A stretch of DNA of 64,000 bases from contig CAZHFZ010000001.1 in NCBI GenBank assembly GCA_964531455.1, positions 1 through 64,000 on the forward strand, in the 5' to 3' direction. Made by a program: the position numbers and the translations under genes. The stretch's first letter is position 1, and each line of letters starts with the position of its first letter. Shown here piece by piece: positions 50,931 to 60,496 of this stretch. Below the pieces are notes generated by a model that ran no database searches, was not told where the DNA came from, and saw only the letters and a list, made by a program, of their open reading frames with translations. The DNA is from Ga0077527 sp964531455. Its GTDB lineage: Bacteria > Pseudomonadota > Gammaproteobacteria > Burkholderiales > SG8-41.

Positions 50931-52604
50931 ATGGACACACAACGGCTGGTACTCTTCTTTGTCTTCACGATGTCAGTTTTCCTTCTTTATGAAGGCTGGC
51001 AGCGCGATCAAATGGCTGTGCAGAAGGCCGCTGTTGCGCCGGCGCCCGGGGCTGTACCAACCCAAAGCGGGGGTAGTTCGCCCGTCGCTGTACCTACTCC
51101 TTCAATCCCGCAGCCCCCTGCTGCGCCTGCTCCCACGCCTGCTGCGCCCGCAGCAAACGCTGTTGCGAGCGCTGGCAAAACCATCAAGGTTGAGACGGAT
51201 CTTTACTTTGCCGAGATCAGCACAACCGGCGGTGATCTGGTCAGCCTCAGCATGAAAAAACAGGGTGGTACCCTGGATCCGAAAAAGAATTTCGTTTTGT
51301 TTACCCGTGCGGCTGATCACGTTTATGTGGCGCAATCAGGCTTGATCGGTGCCGGGTTGCCCAACCATCAGACGCTGTATACAGCCCAGGCCGATGAATA
51401 CAAACTCGCAGACGGTGCGAGCGTACTCGAGATTCGACTTGAAGCTGCCGGCACTTTCAAATCAGCCAAGATCTACCGGTTTCAGCGCGATAACTATGTC
51501 ATCGATGTTGCGCATGAACTGACCAACACCAGCGCGGCGCCACTTGAGTTTTTTGCTTATTTTCAACTGGTGCGCGACACCAAACCACCTGATGGCGACT
51601 CGGCTATGGTGCCGACCTATACCGGTCCGGCGGTCTATACCGACAAGGAAAAATTCCAGAAGGTTGCTTTTGGCGATATCGACAAAGGCAAGCAGCCTTA
51701 CCCGAAGAACAGCAATGATGGCTGGGTTGGCATGCTTCAGCATTATTTCCTCGGCGCCTGGCTACCCAAAGGTGACACCCCGCGCGAGTTCTATACCCGC
51801 CAGTTGCAGCAAGGGCTCTATGCTGCGGGTGTGATTCTGCCGGCAGGAACGGTGGCTCCAGGCGCCAGTGCTGCCATCTCCGTACCTTTGTATGCGGGTC
51901 CCCAGGAGCAGCAGAAACTTGCTGCGTTGGCACCGGGTTTGGAGCTCGCTGTCGATTACGGATGGCTGACAGTGATCGCGGTTCCGTTGTTCTGGGTATT
52001 GCAGTGGATTCACGGATGGGCCGGCAATTGGGGTGTTGCGATCATCATCTTGACCATTCTGATCAAGCTGTTGTTCTACCCGCTGTCCGAGGCGAGTTAT
52101 CGCTCAATGGCAAAGATGCGTGTTGTTGCACCTAAACTGCAGCGGTTGAAGGAGCAGTTCGGTGATGACCGTCAACGCATGCAGCAGGCGATGATGGAGC
52201 TCTACAAGACCGAAAAAATCAATCCGCTGGGCGGCTGCCTGCCGATTGTTGTGCAGATTCCCGTGTTCATTGCCTTGTACTGGGTGTTGTTGGGCAGTGT
52301 CGAGATGCGCCAAGCCCCGTTCGCGCTGTGGGTGACCGATCTGTCGACGCCGGACCCGTGGTATATCTTGCCCATCCTGATGGGTGCGACGATGATCATC
52401 CAGACGCGGCTGAATCCGGAACCGCCCGACCCCATCCAGGCCAAGGTGATGAAGATCATGCCTGTGGCATTCAGCATTTTCTTCTTCTTTTTCCCGGCTG
52501 GTTTGGTGTTGTACTGGCTTGTCAACAACGTACTCTCAATTGCGCAGCAGTGGCATATCAACAGATCGATTGAGGGCGCCAAACCCGCAACGCGCAAGTC
52601 CTAG
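50931..52604 (+). CDS. yidC: Membrane protein insertase YidC
   Basis: This 557-residue insertase has an N-terminal membrane anchor (about residues 6-24), a Pro/Ala-rich linker, a large periplasmic domain and five C-terminal membrane segments with QWIHGWAGNWGVAIIILTILIK and the hydrophilic-groove helices. It inserts Sec-dependent and independent inner-membrane proteins, including AtpE. I use ATG 50931 because it is preceded by GAGG and starts with the usual MDTQRL. Confidence 0.96.
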   Translation: MDTQRLVLFFVFTMSVFLLYEGWQRDQMAVQKAAVAPAPGAVPTQSGGSSPVAVPTPSIPQPPAAPAPTPAAPAANAVASAGKTIKVETDLYFAEISTTGGDLVSLSMKKQGGTLDPKKNFVLFTRAADHVYVAQSGLIGAGLPNHQTLYTAQADEYKLADGASVLEIRLEAAGTFKSAKIYRFQRDNYVIDVAHELTNTSAAPLEFFAYFQLVRDTKPPDGDSAMVPTYTGPAVYTDKEKFQKVAFGDIDKGKQPYPKNSNDGWVGMLQHYFLGAWLPKGDTPREFYTRQLQQGLYAAGVILPAGTVAPGASAAISVPLYAGPQEQQKLAALAPGLELAVDYGWLTVIAVPLFWVLQWIHGWAGNWGVAIIILTILIKLLFYPLSEASYRSMAKMRVVAPKLQRLKEQFGDDRQRMQQAMMELYKTEKINPLGGCLPIVVQIPVFIALYWVLLGSVEMRQAPFALWVTDLSTPDPWYILPILMGATMIIQTRLNPEPPDPIQAKVMKIMPVAFSIFFFFFPAGLVLYWLVNNVLSIAQQWHINRSIEGAKPATRKS

Positions 52605-52629
52605 ACACGCGGCGTTATACTCGCCGCGC

Positions 52630-53970
52630 ATGATTCAGCGCGACACCATAGCTGCAATTGCCACCGCGCCCGGCCGCGGCGGTATCGGTGTCGTCCGCAT
52701 ATCCGGACACGATCTTGCGCGCTTTGCATCAACACTGATCCCCCGTTCGCTGGAGCCACGTCGTGCAATGCTCACCACATTTTGTGATGCTGACGGTCAG
52801 CCACTGGATGAGGGTATAGCGCTGTTCTTTCCGGCACCGAATTCATACACCGGCGAAGACGTTATTGAATTACAGGGTCACGGCGGCCCAGTCGTCATGC
52901 GTCAGCTGTTGCAGCGTTGTGTCGAATTGGGCGCCCGCCCGTCCCGTCCCGGGGAGTTCACCGAACGCGCCTACCTTAACGGCCGCATGGACCTGACGCA
53001 GGCTGAGGGGGTGGCTGATCTGATCGAGGCATCGACGGCTTTGGCCGCGCGCGCTGCCTTACGCTCGCTGCAGGGCGATTTTTCTGAATTAATACAAGAG
53101 CTTGAATCAAAAATCGTGGCCTTGCGCACCTTGCTGGAAGCCACGCTGGATTTTCCGGAGGAAGAAGTCGAGTTTTTGACAGCCGGGCGTGCTGCGGATC
53201 AGTTGATTGCAATCCGTGAGCAGCTCGACCGGGTCATGGCGTCGACCCGGCAGGGCAGCCTGCTGAGAGACGGGATTCAGGTGGTACTGATCGGTGAGCC
53301 CAATGTCGGTAAATCCAGTCTGCTGAACCGGCTGGCCGGCGAGGACGTTGCCATCGTCACTGATGTCCCCGGTACCACGCGGGACGCGGTGCGTGAGCAG
53401 ATCGATATCGATGGATTACCGGTGCACATCATCGATACCGCCGGTCTGCGCGAGACCGAGGATGCGGTTGAGCGCATCGGCATCAGCCGCACCTGGGCGC
53501 AGATTGAAAAGGCCGATCTGGCGCTGGTAGTCTCGGATGCCGCCAGCACCGATGACTCCGGCCATCAGGCGATCATCAACCGACTACCCGCCGGACTGGC
53601 GCGTGTCCGTGTTCTCAACAAGATCGATCTGGCGGCGCGACTAGCCGCTCGGGAAACGCATGGCCATGAAGACCGGGTTTGGGTCTCGGCCAAAACCGGC
53701 GCCGGTGTGGACCAACTGAAGCAGGCGATCTGGGATCGAGCCGGCTGGCACCCCTCCGGAGAAGGGCTGTTCACCGCCCGGGCTCGCCATATGGCGGCTT
53801 TGCAATCCGCCCAGACTCATCTCGCGCAAGCGGCGGCACAGACCCAGCAACTGGAGCTGTATGCGGAAGAGTTGCGCTTGGCGCACGAAGCGCTGTGCGC
53901 GATCACCGGTGAGTTCACACCCGACGATTTGCTCGGCGAAATTTTCTCCAAGTTCTGCATCGGCAAGTAG
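52630..53970 (+). CDS. mnmE: tRNA modification GTPase MnmE
   Basis: MnmE works with MnmG to make cmnm5U34 in tRNA. The 446-residue protein has a folate-binding N-terminal domain (RDTIAAIATAPGRGGIGVVRISG), a G domain with GEPNVGKSSLLN, DVPGTTRD, DTAGLRE and NKID, and the C-terminal FCIGK. ATG 52630 removes an upstream extension that lies within yidC. Two parS-like sites follow before mnmG. Confidence 0.97.
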   Translation: MIQRDTIAAIATAPGRGGIGVVRISGHDLARFASTLIPRSLEPRRAMLTTFCDADGQPLDEGIALFFPAPNSYTGEDVIELQGHGGPVVMRQLLQRCVELGARPSRPGEFTERAYLNGRMDLTQAEGVADLIEASTALAARAALRSLQGDFSELIQELESKIVALRTLLEATLDFPEEEVEFLTAGRAADQLIAIREQLDRVMASTRQGSLLRDGIQVVLIGEPNVGKSSLLNRLAGEDVAIVTDVPGTTRDAVREQIDIDGLPVHIIDTAGLRETEDAVERIGISRTWAQIEKADLALVVSDAASTDDSGHQAIINRLPAGLARVRVLNKIDLAARLAARETHGHEDRVWVSAKTGAGVDQLKQAIWDRAGWHPSGEGLFTARARHMAALQSAQTHLAQAAAQTQQLELYAEELRLAHEALCAITGEFTPDDLLGEIFSKFCIGK

Positions 53971-53985
53971 CTGGGGCTTCGGGGG

Positions 53986-54001
53986 TGTTCCACGTGGAGC
54001 A
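53986..54001. promoter_or_regulatory. parS-like site 1
   Basis: TGTTCCACGTGGAGCA matches the near-universal ParB-binding consensus TGTTYCACGTGRAACA except at one position (G in place of A near the end). It lies 15 bp after mnmE. A second copy is 47 bp downstream, and parAB follows 2.7 kb away, so it is likely a chromosomal centromere site bound by the ParB encoded at 57479. Confidence 0.85.
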
Positions 54002-54032
54002 TCCAGTTTGGCCGGAACCCTTTCCAACTCTA

Positions 54033-54048
54033 TGTTTCACGTGGAACA
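54033..54048. promoter_or_regulatory. parS-like site 2
   Basis: TGTTTCACGTGGAACA fits the ParB-binding consensus at all positions. It is 105 bp upstream of the mnmG start and 47 bp from site 1. It is typical of parS clusters near the origin and in agreement with the nearby parAB genes. Confidence 0.92.
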
Positions 54049-54152
54049 TTGGGTTGTTAGGCTACCCCTGGCTTTCGCTGCACCGCCAAACTGAGCTATC
54101 ATTCGCGCCCGGCCCCGGGAGCAGGCGGCAACTCCAGATCGCAGCGCACCCA

Positions 54153-56048
54153 ATGACGCAATATCCTGAAAAATTTGATGTAATCGTAATCGGTGGCGGC
54201 CATGCCGGTACCGAGGCGGCGCTGGCCAGTGCGCGCATGGGACGCCGTACCCTGTTGTTGACCCACAGCGTCGAAACCTTGGGTCAGATGTCCTGCAATC
54301 CCTCGATCGGGGGCATCGGCAAGGGCCACCTGGTCAAGGAAGTGGATGCCATGGGCGGCGCGATGGCTGCAGCCACGGACGAAGCGGGGATCCAGTTCCG
54401 CATCCTTAATTCCCGCAAGGGCCCCGCAGTGCGCGCCACGCGCGCCCAGGCCGATCGCGTGTTGTATCGGCAGGCCATCCGCAGCCGGATCGAGAACCAA
54501 CCCAATCTGAGCGTTTTCCAGCAAGCCGTGGACGATCTGATCGTGCAGGGTGACCGGGTCACCGGTGTCGTCACCCAGATCGGCCTGCGCTTTGAAGCGC
54601 GCGCCGTAGTGCTGACTGCCGGTACTTTCCTGTCCGGCCTGATTCATGTCGGTCTGCAAAACTATCAGGGCGGCCGCGCCGGCGATCCGCCGTCGGTCAG
54701 TCTGGCCGCGCGTTTGCGAGAACTGAAGCTGCCGGTCGGTCGGCTGAAGACCGGCACGCCACCGCGTATTGACGGCCGTACTATCGATTTTTCGCGACTG
54801 ACTGAGCAGCCCGGTGATGATCCGGCGCCGGTGTTTTCCTTCCTCGGCCGGCGTGAGCAGCATCCGCGGCAGGTGCCGTGCTGGATCACCCATACCAATG
54901 AACGTACTCACGACGCGATCCGCGGCGGGCTGGACCGCTCGCCGATGTTTACCGGCGTGATCGAAGGCGTGGGGCCGCGCTACTGTCCTTCTATTGAAGA
55001 CAAGATCCATCGTTTTGCTGACAAATCGTCCCACCAGATTTTCCTTGAACCAGAAGGCCTGACGGTTCACGAGTATTACCCCAACGGGATTTCCACCAGT
55101 CTGCCCTTCGATGTGCAGCTGGCTGTGGTGCGCTCGATCGAAGGCATGGAGCACGCGCATATCACGCGTCCCGGCTACGCCATCGAATACGACTACTTCG
55201 ACCCGCGCGGTCTGAAGGTTTCGCTGGAAACCAAGGCGATTGCCGGTTTGTTTTTTGCCGGCCAGATCAACGGCACGACTGGTTACGAAGAGGCCGCTGC
55301 GCAAGGTTTGCTGGCCGGCATCAATGCCGGTCTGCTGGCCTCGGGAAAGGAATCCTGGCATCCGACCCGCGACCAAGCCTACCTCGGCGTGCTGGTCGAT
55401 GACTTGATTACCCGCGGCGTTTCCGAGCCCTACCGCATGTTCACCAGCCGTGCCGAATACCGGCTGTCCCTGCGCGAAGACAATGCCGATTTGCGCCTGA
55501 CCGAGATCGGTCGGCGCCTTGGCGTAGTCGATGATCAGCGCTGGGAAACCTTCGCCCGAAAGCGCGAGGAAATCGCGCTGGAGCAAGAACGCCTGAAGTC
55601 GATCTGGGTCAATCCGCAGATTTTGCCTGAACAGCAAGCTATTGATTTAATTGGTAAATCATTGGAACGTGAGTATTCACTCTCCGATTTGCTCCGACGT
55701 CCCGAGGTCAGCTATACCAGCTTGATGGCATTGCCCGGCGCAGGTCCCGGCACGACCGATCTGCAGGTCGCCGAACAGGTTGAAATCCAGGCCAAATATC
55801 AGGGCTACATCGATCGCCAGAAAACCGAAATCGAACATCGCGCACTACAGGAAGACCTGCGTCTGCCGGCCGAACTGGATTACGCCCAGGTGCGCGGTCT
55901 GTCCATCGAAGTCCAGCAAAAACTCAATCGCGCCAAACCGGAAACTGTCGGTCAGGCCTCGCGTGTATCCGGTGTGACGCCGGCAGCGATTTCGGTTCTG
56001 TTGGTGCATTTGAAACGCAACGCCGCGGCCTTAAAGAAAAGCGCATGA
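54153..56048 (+). CDS. mnmG: tRNA uridine-5-carboxymethylaminomethyl modification enzyme MnmG
   Basis: This FAD-dependent partner of MnmE has 631 residues. It starts FDVIVIGGGHAGTEAALASARMG, and contains LTHSVETLGQMSCNPSIGGIGKGHL and PVGRLKTGTPPRIDG as the signature segments. I begin at ATG 54153 (MTQYPEK); an upstream frame running through the parS sites is not coding. The stop overlaps the rsmG start by ATGA. Confidence 0.97.
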   Translation: MTQYPEKFDVIVIGGGHAGTEAALASARMGRRTLLLTHSVETLGQMSCNPSIGGIGKGHLVKEVDAMGGAMAAATDEAGIQFRILNSRKGPAVRATRAQADRVLYRQAIRSRIENQPNLSVFQQAVDDLIVQGDRVTGVVTQIGLRFEARAVVLTAGTFLSGLIHVGLQNYQGGRAGDPPSVSLAARLRELKLPVGRLKTGTPPRIDGRTIDFSRLTEQPGDDPAPVFSFLGRREQHPRQVPCWITHTNERTHDAIRGGLDRSPMFTGVIEGVGPRYCPSIEDKIHRFADKSSHQIFLEPEGLTVHEYYPNGISTSLPFDVQLAVVRSIEGMEHAHITRPGYAIEYDYFDPRGLKVSLETKAIAGLFFAGQINGTTGYEEAAAQGLLAGINAGLLASGKESWHPTRDQAYLGVLVDDLITRGVSEPYRMFTSRAEYRLSLREDNADLRLTEIGRRLGVVDDQRWETFARKREEIALEQERLKSIWVNPQILPEQQAIDLIGKSLEREYSLSDLLRRPEVSYTSLMALPGAGPGTTDLQVAEQVEIQAKYQGYIDRQKTEIEHRALQEDLRLPAELDYAQVRGLSIEVQQKLNRAKPETVGQASRVSGVTPAAISVLLVHLKRNAAALKKSA

Positions 56049-56674
56049 GCCTCGCCGCTGATCTGGCTGCGGGCATTGCCGCATTGGGCATCGCCGTGCC
56101 GGCAGATGCGCAACAGCGTCTGCTGGACTATCTCGCGCTGATCGGCAAATGGAACAAGGCCTATAACCTGACTGCTGTGCGTGAGCCTGAAAAAATGCTC
56201 ACTCACCACCTGCTCGACTCACTCGCGGTATTGCCCCATGTGCGCGGCCCGCGTGTGCTCGATGTCGGCACCGGCGCCGGATTGCCCGGCATTCCGCTGG
56301 CGCTGGCGCGGCCCGACTGGCAGATCACCCTGCTCGATTCCAATCAGAAAAAAACCACATTCCTGCGCCAGGTCATGATCGAACTCAAACTGGGCAACGT
56401 CGAGGTGGCCTGTGCGCGTGTCGAAGCTTGGTCTGCGCCGCAGTCTTTTAATACGGTGGTCTCTCGCGCGTTTTCTGAAATTTCCGAATTTCTCGCGCTG
56501 GCCGGAAAACACTGCGCAAAGGACGGCGTGATGATTGCGATGAAGGGGATTTATCCCCGTGACGAACTGGCGCATCTGCCAGGCGAATTCAATTTGCGCA
56601 GCGTGGTGGCGTTGAACGTGCCGGGTCTGGGCGCGGAGCGCCATGCCGCCCTGCTTCAACTGGCGGCGGCCTGA
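56045..56674 (+). CDS. rsmG: 16S rRNA (guanine(527)-N7)-methyltransferase
   Basis: RsmG (GidB) methylates N7 of G527 in 16S rRNA. The 209-residue protein has YNLTAVREPEKMLTHHLLDSLAV, the SAM-binding VLDVGTGAGLPGIPLALARP and a VVSRAFSE segment. It overlaps mnmG by four bases and its stop shares a base with the parA start. Confidence 0.96.
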   Translation: MSLAADLAAGIAALGIAVPADAQQRLLDYLALIGKWNKAYNLTAVREPEKMLTHHLLDSLAVLPHVRGPRVLDVGTGAGLPGIPLALARPDWQITLLDSNQKKTTFLRQVMIELKLGNVEVACARVEAWSAPQSFNTVVSRAFSEISEFLALAGKHCAKDGVMIAMKGIYPRDELAHLPGEFNLRSVVALNVPGLGAERHAALLQLAAA

Positions 56675-57456
56675 TGCGCATCATCGCCATCACCAACCAG
56701 AAAGGCGGCGTCGGCAAAACAACGACCGGCGTCAATCTCGCCGCCAGTCTCGCTGCGATGCAGCGCCGCGTGCTGCTGGTCGATCTTGATCCTCAGGGCA
56801 ATGCCACGATGGGCAGCGGCGTCGACAAGCGCAGCCTTGCGGCGACGGTGTATCACGTGCTGCTCGGAGAAAAACAGGTGACCGAGGTGCGTCAACGCGC
56901 GGCGAACGCCGGTTATGACGTCTTGCCGTCGAACCGAGAACTGGCTGGGGCTGAAGTGGAATTGGTCGATATCGAACACCGCGAAACGCGCCTTAAAGAA
57001 GCCCTGCTGACGGTCGCTTCCGAATACGATTTCATCCTGATCGATTGTCCGCCGGCGTTGAACCTGCTGACGGTCAATGGACTGACCGCGGCTCAATCGG
57101 TGATGATTCCGATGCAATGCGAGTACTACGCGCTTGAAGGCTTGTCGGATCTGGTCAGCACCATCAAACGCGTGCGTGCCCATCTCAATCCGGTACTCGA
57201 AATCGAAGGTCTGCTGCGCACGATGTACGACCCGCGCAACACGCTGGCGCAGCAGGTGTCAGCGCAGTTACTGCAGCACTTCGGCGACAAGGTCTATCGC
57301 ACGGTGATTCCGCGCAATGTGCGTCTGGCCGAAGCGCCCAGCCACGGTCTGCCGGCGCTGGAGTTTGATCGGGCTTCCAAAGGTGCCCAGGCCTATCTGG
57401 CTTTGGCCGGTGAAATGCTCAATCGCACCGAAGCGCGTGCCGAAGAGACAACGTAA
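56674..57456 (+). CDS. parA: Chromosome-partitioning ATPase ParA (Soj)
   Basis: This 260-residue deviant-Walker ATPase has MRIIAITNQKGGVGKTTTGV at the N-terminus, with the signature lysine in K-GGVGKT, VDLDPQGNATMG, and a DCPPALNLL segment. It binds non-specific DNA in its ATP state and moves ParB-parS complexes. It lies directly in front of parB with parS sites nearby. Confidence 0.97.
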   Translation: MRIIAITNQKGGVGKTTTGVNLAASLAAMQRRVLLVDLDPQGNATMGSGVDKRSLAATVYHVLLGEKQVTEVRQRAANAGYDVLPSNRELAGAEVELVDIEHRETRLKEALLTVASEYDFILIDCPPALNLLTVNGLTAAQSVMIPMQCEYYALEGLSDLVSTIKRVRAHLNPVLEIEGLLRTMYDPRNTLAQQVSAQLLQHFGDKVYRTVIPRNVRLAEAPSHGLPALEFDRASKGAQAYLALAGEMLNRTEARAEETT

Positions 57457-57478
57457 GTATTTGTTAACAAAGGTTTAT

Positions 57479-58342
57479 ATGGTCAAGATCAAAGGTTTGG
57501 GACGCGGCCTCGACGCATTGCTCGGTGGTGATAACGATGCCCCTGTCGCTGCTGCAACCGGCGATACGGTCAACACGCTACCGGTCGCTGCGCTGCAACC
57601 CGGCAAATACCAGCCGCGCACGCGTATGGACCAGGAAGCGCTGAATTCGCTGGCGGCTTCGATCAAGGCCCAGGGCATCATGCAGCCGATCCTGGTACGG
57701 CCGATTGGCGATGGCAAACATGAAATCATTGCCGGTGAACGGCGCTGGCGCGCGGCACGGATCGCCGGCTTGAGCAGCGTGCCGGTGCTGGTGCGTAATG
57801 TTCCCGACCAGCAGGCGCTGGCAGTAGCGCTGATTGAGAACATTCAGCGTGAAGACCTCAACGCACTCGAAGAAGCTGCCGGCATTGACCGTCTGATCCG
57901 CGAGTTTTCACTGACGCATCAAGCGGTGGCCGATGCGGTCGGAAAGTCGCGTACGACAGTGACCAATCTGCTGCGATTGCTCGATTTGCCGCCACCGGTG
58001 CGTGAACTTCTGGCGCAGGGCCAGCTCGAAATGGGTCATGCCCGCGCCTTGCTGGTGTTGCCTGCCGATCAGCAGATCGCTCTGGCGCGTGAAGCCGCCG
58101 CGGAAGGTTGGTCGGTACGTGAGGTGGAACGGCGCGTCGGCGTCGGGCTCAAGAAAAACGTGTCATCGGGCAAACGGATTGCGCGCAAAGATCGCGATGT
58201 TGCCCGCCTCGAGGAAGAAATATCGGATCGACTGGGCACGATGGTGCAGATCAAGACCGGGTCCCGTGCCGGCAGTGGCAACGTGGTGATTGCCTATCGG
58301 ACACTTGAACAACTTGATGCGCTGCTGGCCCGGCTCAAATAA
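57479..58342 (+). CDS. parB: Chromosome-partitioning protein ParB (Spo0J)
   Basis: ParB binds parS and is a CTP-dependent clamp. The 287-residue protein begins GLGRGLDALLGG, and has IMQPILVRPIGDGKHEIIAGERRWRA with the GERRxRA CTP-binding motif, ENIQREDLNALEEA, and a helix-turn-helix (TTVTNLLRLLDLPP). The C-terminal dimerisation domain ends the protein. It is 22 bp downstream of parA; a longer frame from 57317 lies inside parA and is discarded. Confidence 0.96.
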   Translation: MVKIKGLGRGLDALLGGDNDAPVAAATGDTVNTLPVAALQPGKYQPRTRMDQEALNSLAASIKAQGIMQPILVRPIGDGKHEIIAGERRWRAARIAGLSSVPVLVRNVPDQQALAVALIENIQREDLNALEEAAGIDRLIREFSLTHQAVADAVGKSRTTVTNLLRLLDLPPPVRELLAQGQLEMGHARALLVLPADQQIALAREAAAEGWSVREVERRVGVGLKKNVSSGKRIARKDRDVARLEEEISDRLGTMVQIKTGSRAGSGNVVIAYRTLEQLDALLARLK

Positions 58343-58368
58343 ACACGTGCGCCGCACCGCAACAATAT

Positions 58369-58398
58369 TTGACGCTACTTCGTCGTTAATTGTAAAAT
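58369..58398 (+). promoter_or_regulatory. Probable promoter of the atp operon
   Basis: TTGACG (58369-58374) and TAAAAT (58393-58398) are spaced 18 bp, each one base from consensus. They lie about 50 bp upstream of atpI. This is the only likely promoter in the 108-bp gap after parB. Confidence 0.65.
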
Positions 58399-58450
58399 TT
58401 AAGGATTTTGTGGGCCTGCCCCAGCCTTTTTACAGTGCGGGGCGCGTCGT

Positions 58451-58801
58451 ATGATCGCGTTGGTGGCTGCGGTTCAGGTTGCGATCGTGGCGGCGGTATC
58501 TGCACTCGCATGGTGGCTTTCTGGTGTCGAGTCGGCTCAGGCGATTGCTGCAGGTGGAGGGTGTGCGTGGGCCGGAACGCTGGCTTATGCGGCGGGTCAA
58601 ATGATGGTTCCGGGACGCAGTGCTTCAAGACTGTTGTGGAGCCACATGACCGGCGAAGTTGCAAAGATTGGCGTTGCCTTGGGCCTGCTGTTCTGGGGGC
58701 TGAGTGCGGACCGGGGTTTTGCCGCCGGGCCGTTTCTTGCAGGTTTCATCGTGGCGTTGCTGGCCTACCCGCTGGCGATTCCGCTGTTAAAAAGTAAGTA
58801 A
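58451..58801 (+). CDS. atpI: ATP synthase protein I
   Basis: This 116-residue membrane protein has four hydrophobic segments and sits at the head of atpBEFHAG, as AtpI does. It is thought to aid c-ring assembly or ion supply. Sequence conservation is low, so the name rests on position plus the membrane pattern with the GEVAKIGVALGLLFW segment. Confidence 0.88.
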   Translation: MIALVAAVQVAIVAAVSALAWWLSGVESAQAIAAGGGCAWAGTLAYAAGQMMVPGRSASRLLWSHMTGEVAKIGVALGLLFWGLSADRGFAAGPFLAGFIVALLAYPLAIPLLKSK

Positions 58802-58813
58802 AAGAGATTAATC

Positions 58814-59638
58814 GTGGTCATCATGGCAGCCGGTCAGGGCCCCCAAAACGCGGGCGAATATATTGGCCACCACCTAACCAATCTAAGGTTTGGTGAAGGT
58901 TTCTGGACATTCAATCTGGACACCATCCTGATGGGCTGGTTTACCGGCCTGCTCGGCATCGGCGCGTTTTATCTGGTGGCGCGCCGCGCCACGAGTGGTG
59001 TCCCCGGTCCGGTACAAAGCTTTGTTGAACTGATCGTTGAATTTGTCGACGAGACCGTCAAAGGGGTGTTTCCCGGAGACCGCAAATTCCTCGCACCGCT
59101 GGCCCTGACGATTTTCGTCTGGGTGTTCATGATGAACCTGATGGATCTGCTGCCTATCGACTGGGTGGCCACGGTAACCAGCGCTGCCGGTCTTCCCTAT
59201 TGGAAGCCGGTGCCAACTACCGATCTGAATACCACGTTCGCGATGTCACTTACAATTTTCATCCTGACCATTTTTTTCAGCTTCAAGGCCAAGGGTGCCG
59301 GCGGTTTCGTGCATGAATTGTTTACTGCGCCCTTCGGCGGCCATCCGTTACTGTGGTTTCCGAACCTGGTCCTGAACATCATCGAATATCTGTCGAAGCC
59401 GGTATCGCTGGCGATGCGGCTGTTCGGCAACATGTATGCCGGCGAACTGATTTTCATGCTGCTCGGCTTGCTCGGCACCCTCGCTGCAGTATCCGGTGGC
59501 GGTGTTGTCGCCGGCGCTGCCGCGGGTGTTCTTTATTGGGGCTGGGCGGTCTTCCACATCCTGATCATCCTTCTGCAGGCGTTTATTTTCATGGTGTTGT
59601 CGTGCGTGTATATCGCGATGGCCCACGAACACCACTGA
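58814..59638 (+). CDS. atpB: ATP synthase F0 subunit a
   Basis: This 274-residue membrane subunit has the proton-channel helix with the essential Arg in KPVSLAMRLFGNMYAGELIF. FVWVFMMNLMDLLPIDWV is another conserved helix. The start is GTG at 58814; an ATG three codons later is possible. It is 12 bp downstream of atpI. Confidence 0.95.
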   Translation: MVIMAAGQGPQNAGEYIGHHLTNLRFGEGFWTFNLDTILMGWFTGLLGIGAFYLVARRATSGVPGPVQSFVELIVEFVDETVKGVFPGDRKFLAPLALTIFVWVFMMNLMDLLPIDWVATVTSAAGLPYWKPVPTTDLNTTFAMSLTIFILTIFFSFKAKGAGGFVHELFTAPFGGHPLLWFPNLVLNIIEYLSKPVSLAMRLFGNMYAGELIFMLLGLLGTLAAVSGGGVVAGAAAGVLYWGWAVFHILIILLQAFIFMVLSCVYIAMAHEHH

Positions 59639-59724
59639 TGCAGTATTGCTGAATCCGATTAGCCGCAAATTTGCCGTATTTAAATTCGCAGTAATTACTT
59701 TGTTATAGAGAAAGGGAAATTCAA

Positions 59725-59994
59725 ATGGAACAATACGCCGCCGTCATTCAAGGCTACACCGCGCTGGGCATTGGCATCATCATCGGCCTCGGCGCTATCG
59801 GTGCCTGTATCGGCATTGGCATCATGGGCAGCAAGTTCCTCGAAGCCGCCGCCCGTCAGCCGGAACTGATCCCGCAACTGCAAAAATTCATGTTCCTGCT
59901 GGCCGGCCTGATTGATGCCGCCTTCCTGATCGGTGTCGGTATCGCCATGTTCTTCGGCTTTGCCAATCCGCTGCTCGGCGTGCTGGCCAAGTAA
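59725..59994 (+). CDS. atpE: ATP synthase F0 subunit c
   Basis: An 89-residue proteolipid with two transmembrane helices and the polar loop ARQPELIPQL. The ion-binding carboxylate is Asp64 in LAGLIDAAFLIGVG. The motif lacks the Na+ signature, so proton coupling is expected. AGAAAGGGA precedes the ATG. An 86-bp gap without signal separates it from atpB. Confidence 0.97.
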   Translation: MEQYAAVIQGYTALGIGIIIGLGAIGACIGIGIMGSKFLEAAARQPELIPQLQKFMFLLAGLIDAAFLIGVGIAMFFGFANPLLGVLAK

Positions 59995-60018
59995 CCGGCC
60001 CTCTGAACGACCACAGCC

Positions 60019-60489
60019 ATGAACATCAACGCCACCCTGTTTGTCCAGGCGCTGTCGTTTGCGGCGCTGATCTGGTTTTCGGTCCGTTTCGTCTGGCCGA
60101 TGATCACCGACGCGATGGACGAGCGTACCAAGCGTATCGCCGACGGCCTTGCTGCGGCTGAGGCCGGCAAGCAATCGCTGGAGCGTTCAGCCAAGCAGGC
60201 CGACGAAGCGATTGCCCAGGCCCGCGGACGTGTGACTGAAATTCTGACTCAGGCCGAAAAACGCGCCAGCCAGATGATCGAAGAAGCCAAAGCTTCAGCC
60301 AAGGTTGAAGGCGACCGTCTGGTGGCTGGTGCCAAGGCTGAAATCGAGCAGGAAGTTGCCCGTGCGCGCGAGACGCTGCGGACCCAGGTTGCGGCCCTTG
60401 CCGTGGCCGGTGCCGAGCAGATTCTCAAACGCGAAGTCGACGCCAAGGCTCACGCCGACCTGATTGCCGCCGTGCAGAAACAGCTCTGA
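60019..60489 (+). CDS. atpF: ATP synthase F0 subunit b
   Basis: A 156-residue stator subunit with one N-terminal membrane helix (FVQALSFAALIWFSVRFVWPMI) and a long Ala/Glu/Lys coiled coil (ERSAKQADEAIAQARGRVTEIL and similar). Starts 24 bp after atpE and is followed by atpH after 7 bp. Confidence 0.95.
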   Translation: MNINATLFVQALSFAALIWFSVRFVWPMITDAMDERTKRIADGLAAAEAGKQSLERSAKQADEAIAQARGRVTEILTQAEKRASQMIEEAKASAKVEGDRLVAGAKAEIEQEVARARETLRTQVAALAVAGAEQILKREVDAKAHADLIAAVQKQL

Positions 60490-60496
60490 TTCCGAT

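Noticed and set aside
54099..55637. Long minus-strand open frame opposite mnmG
   Set aside because: It is fully antisense to the strongly conserved mnmG gene and shows no family motif.
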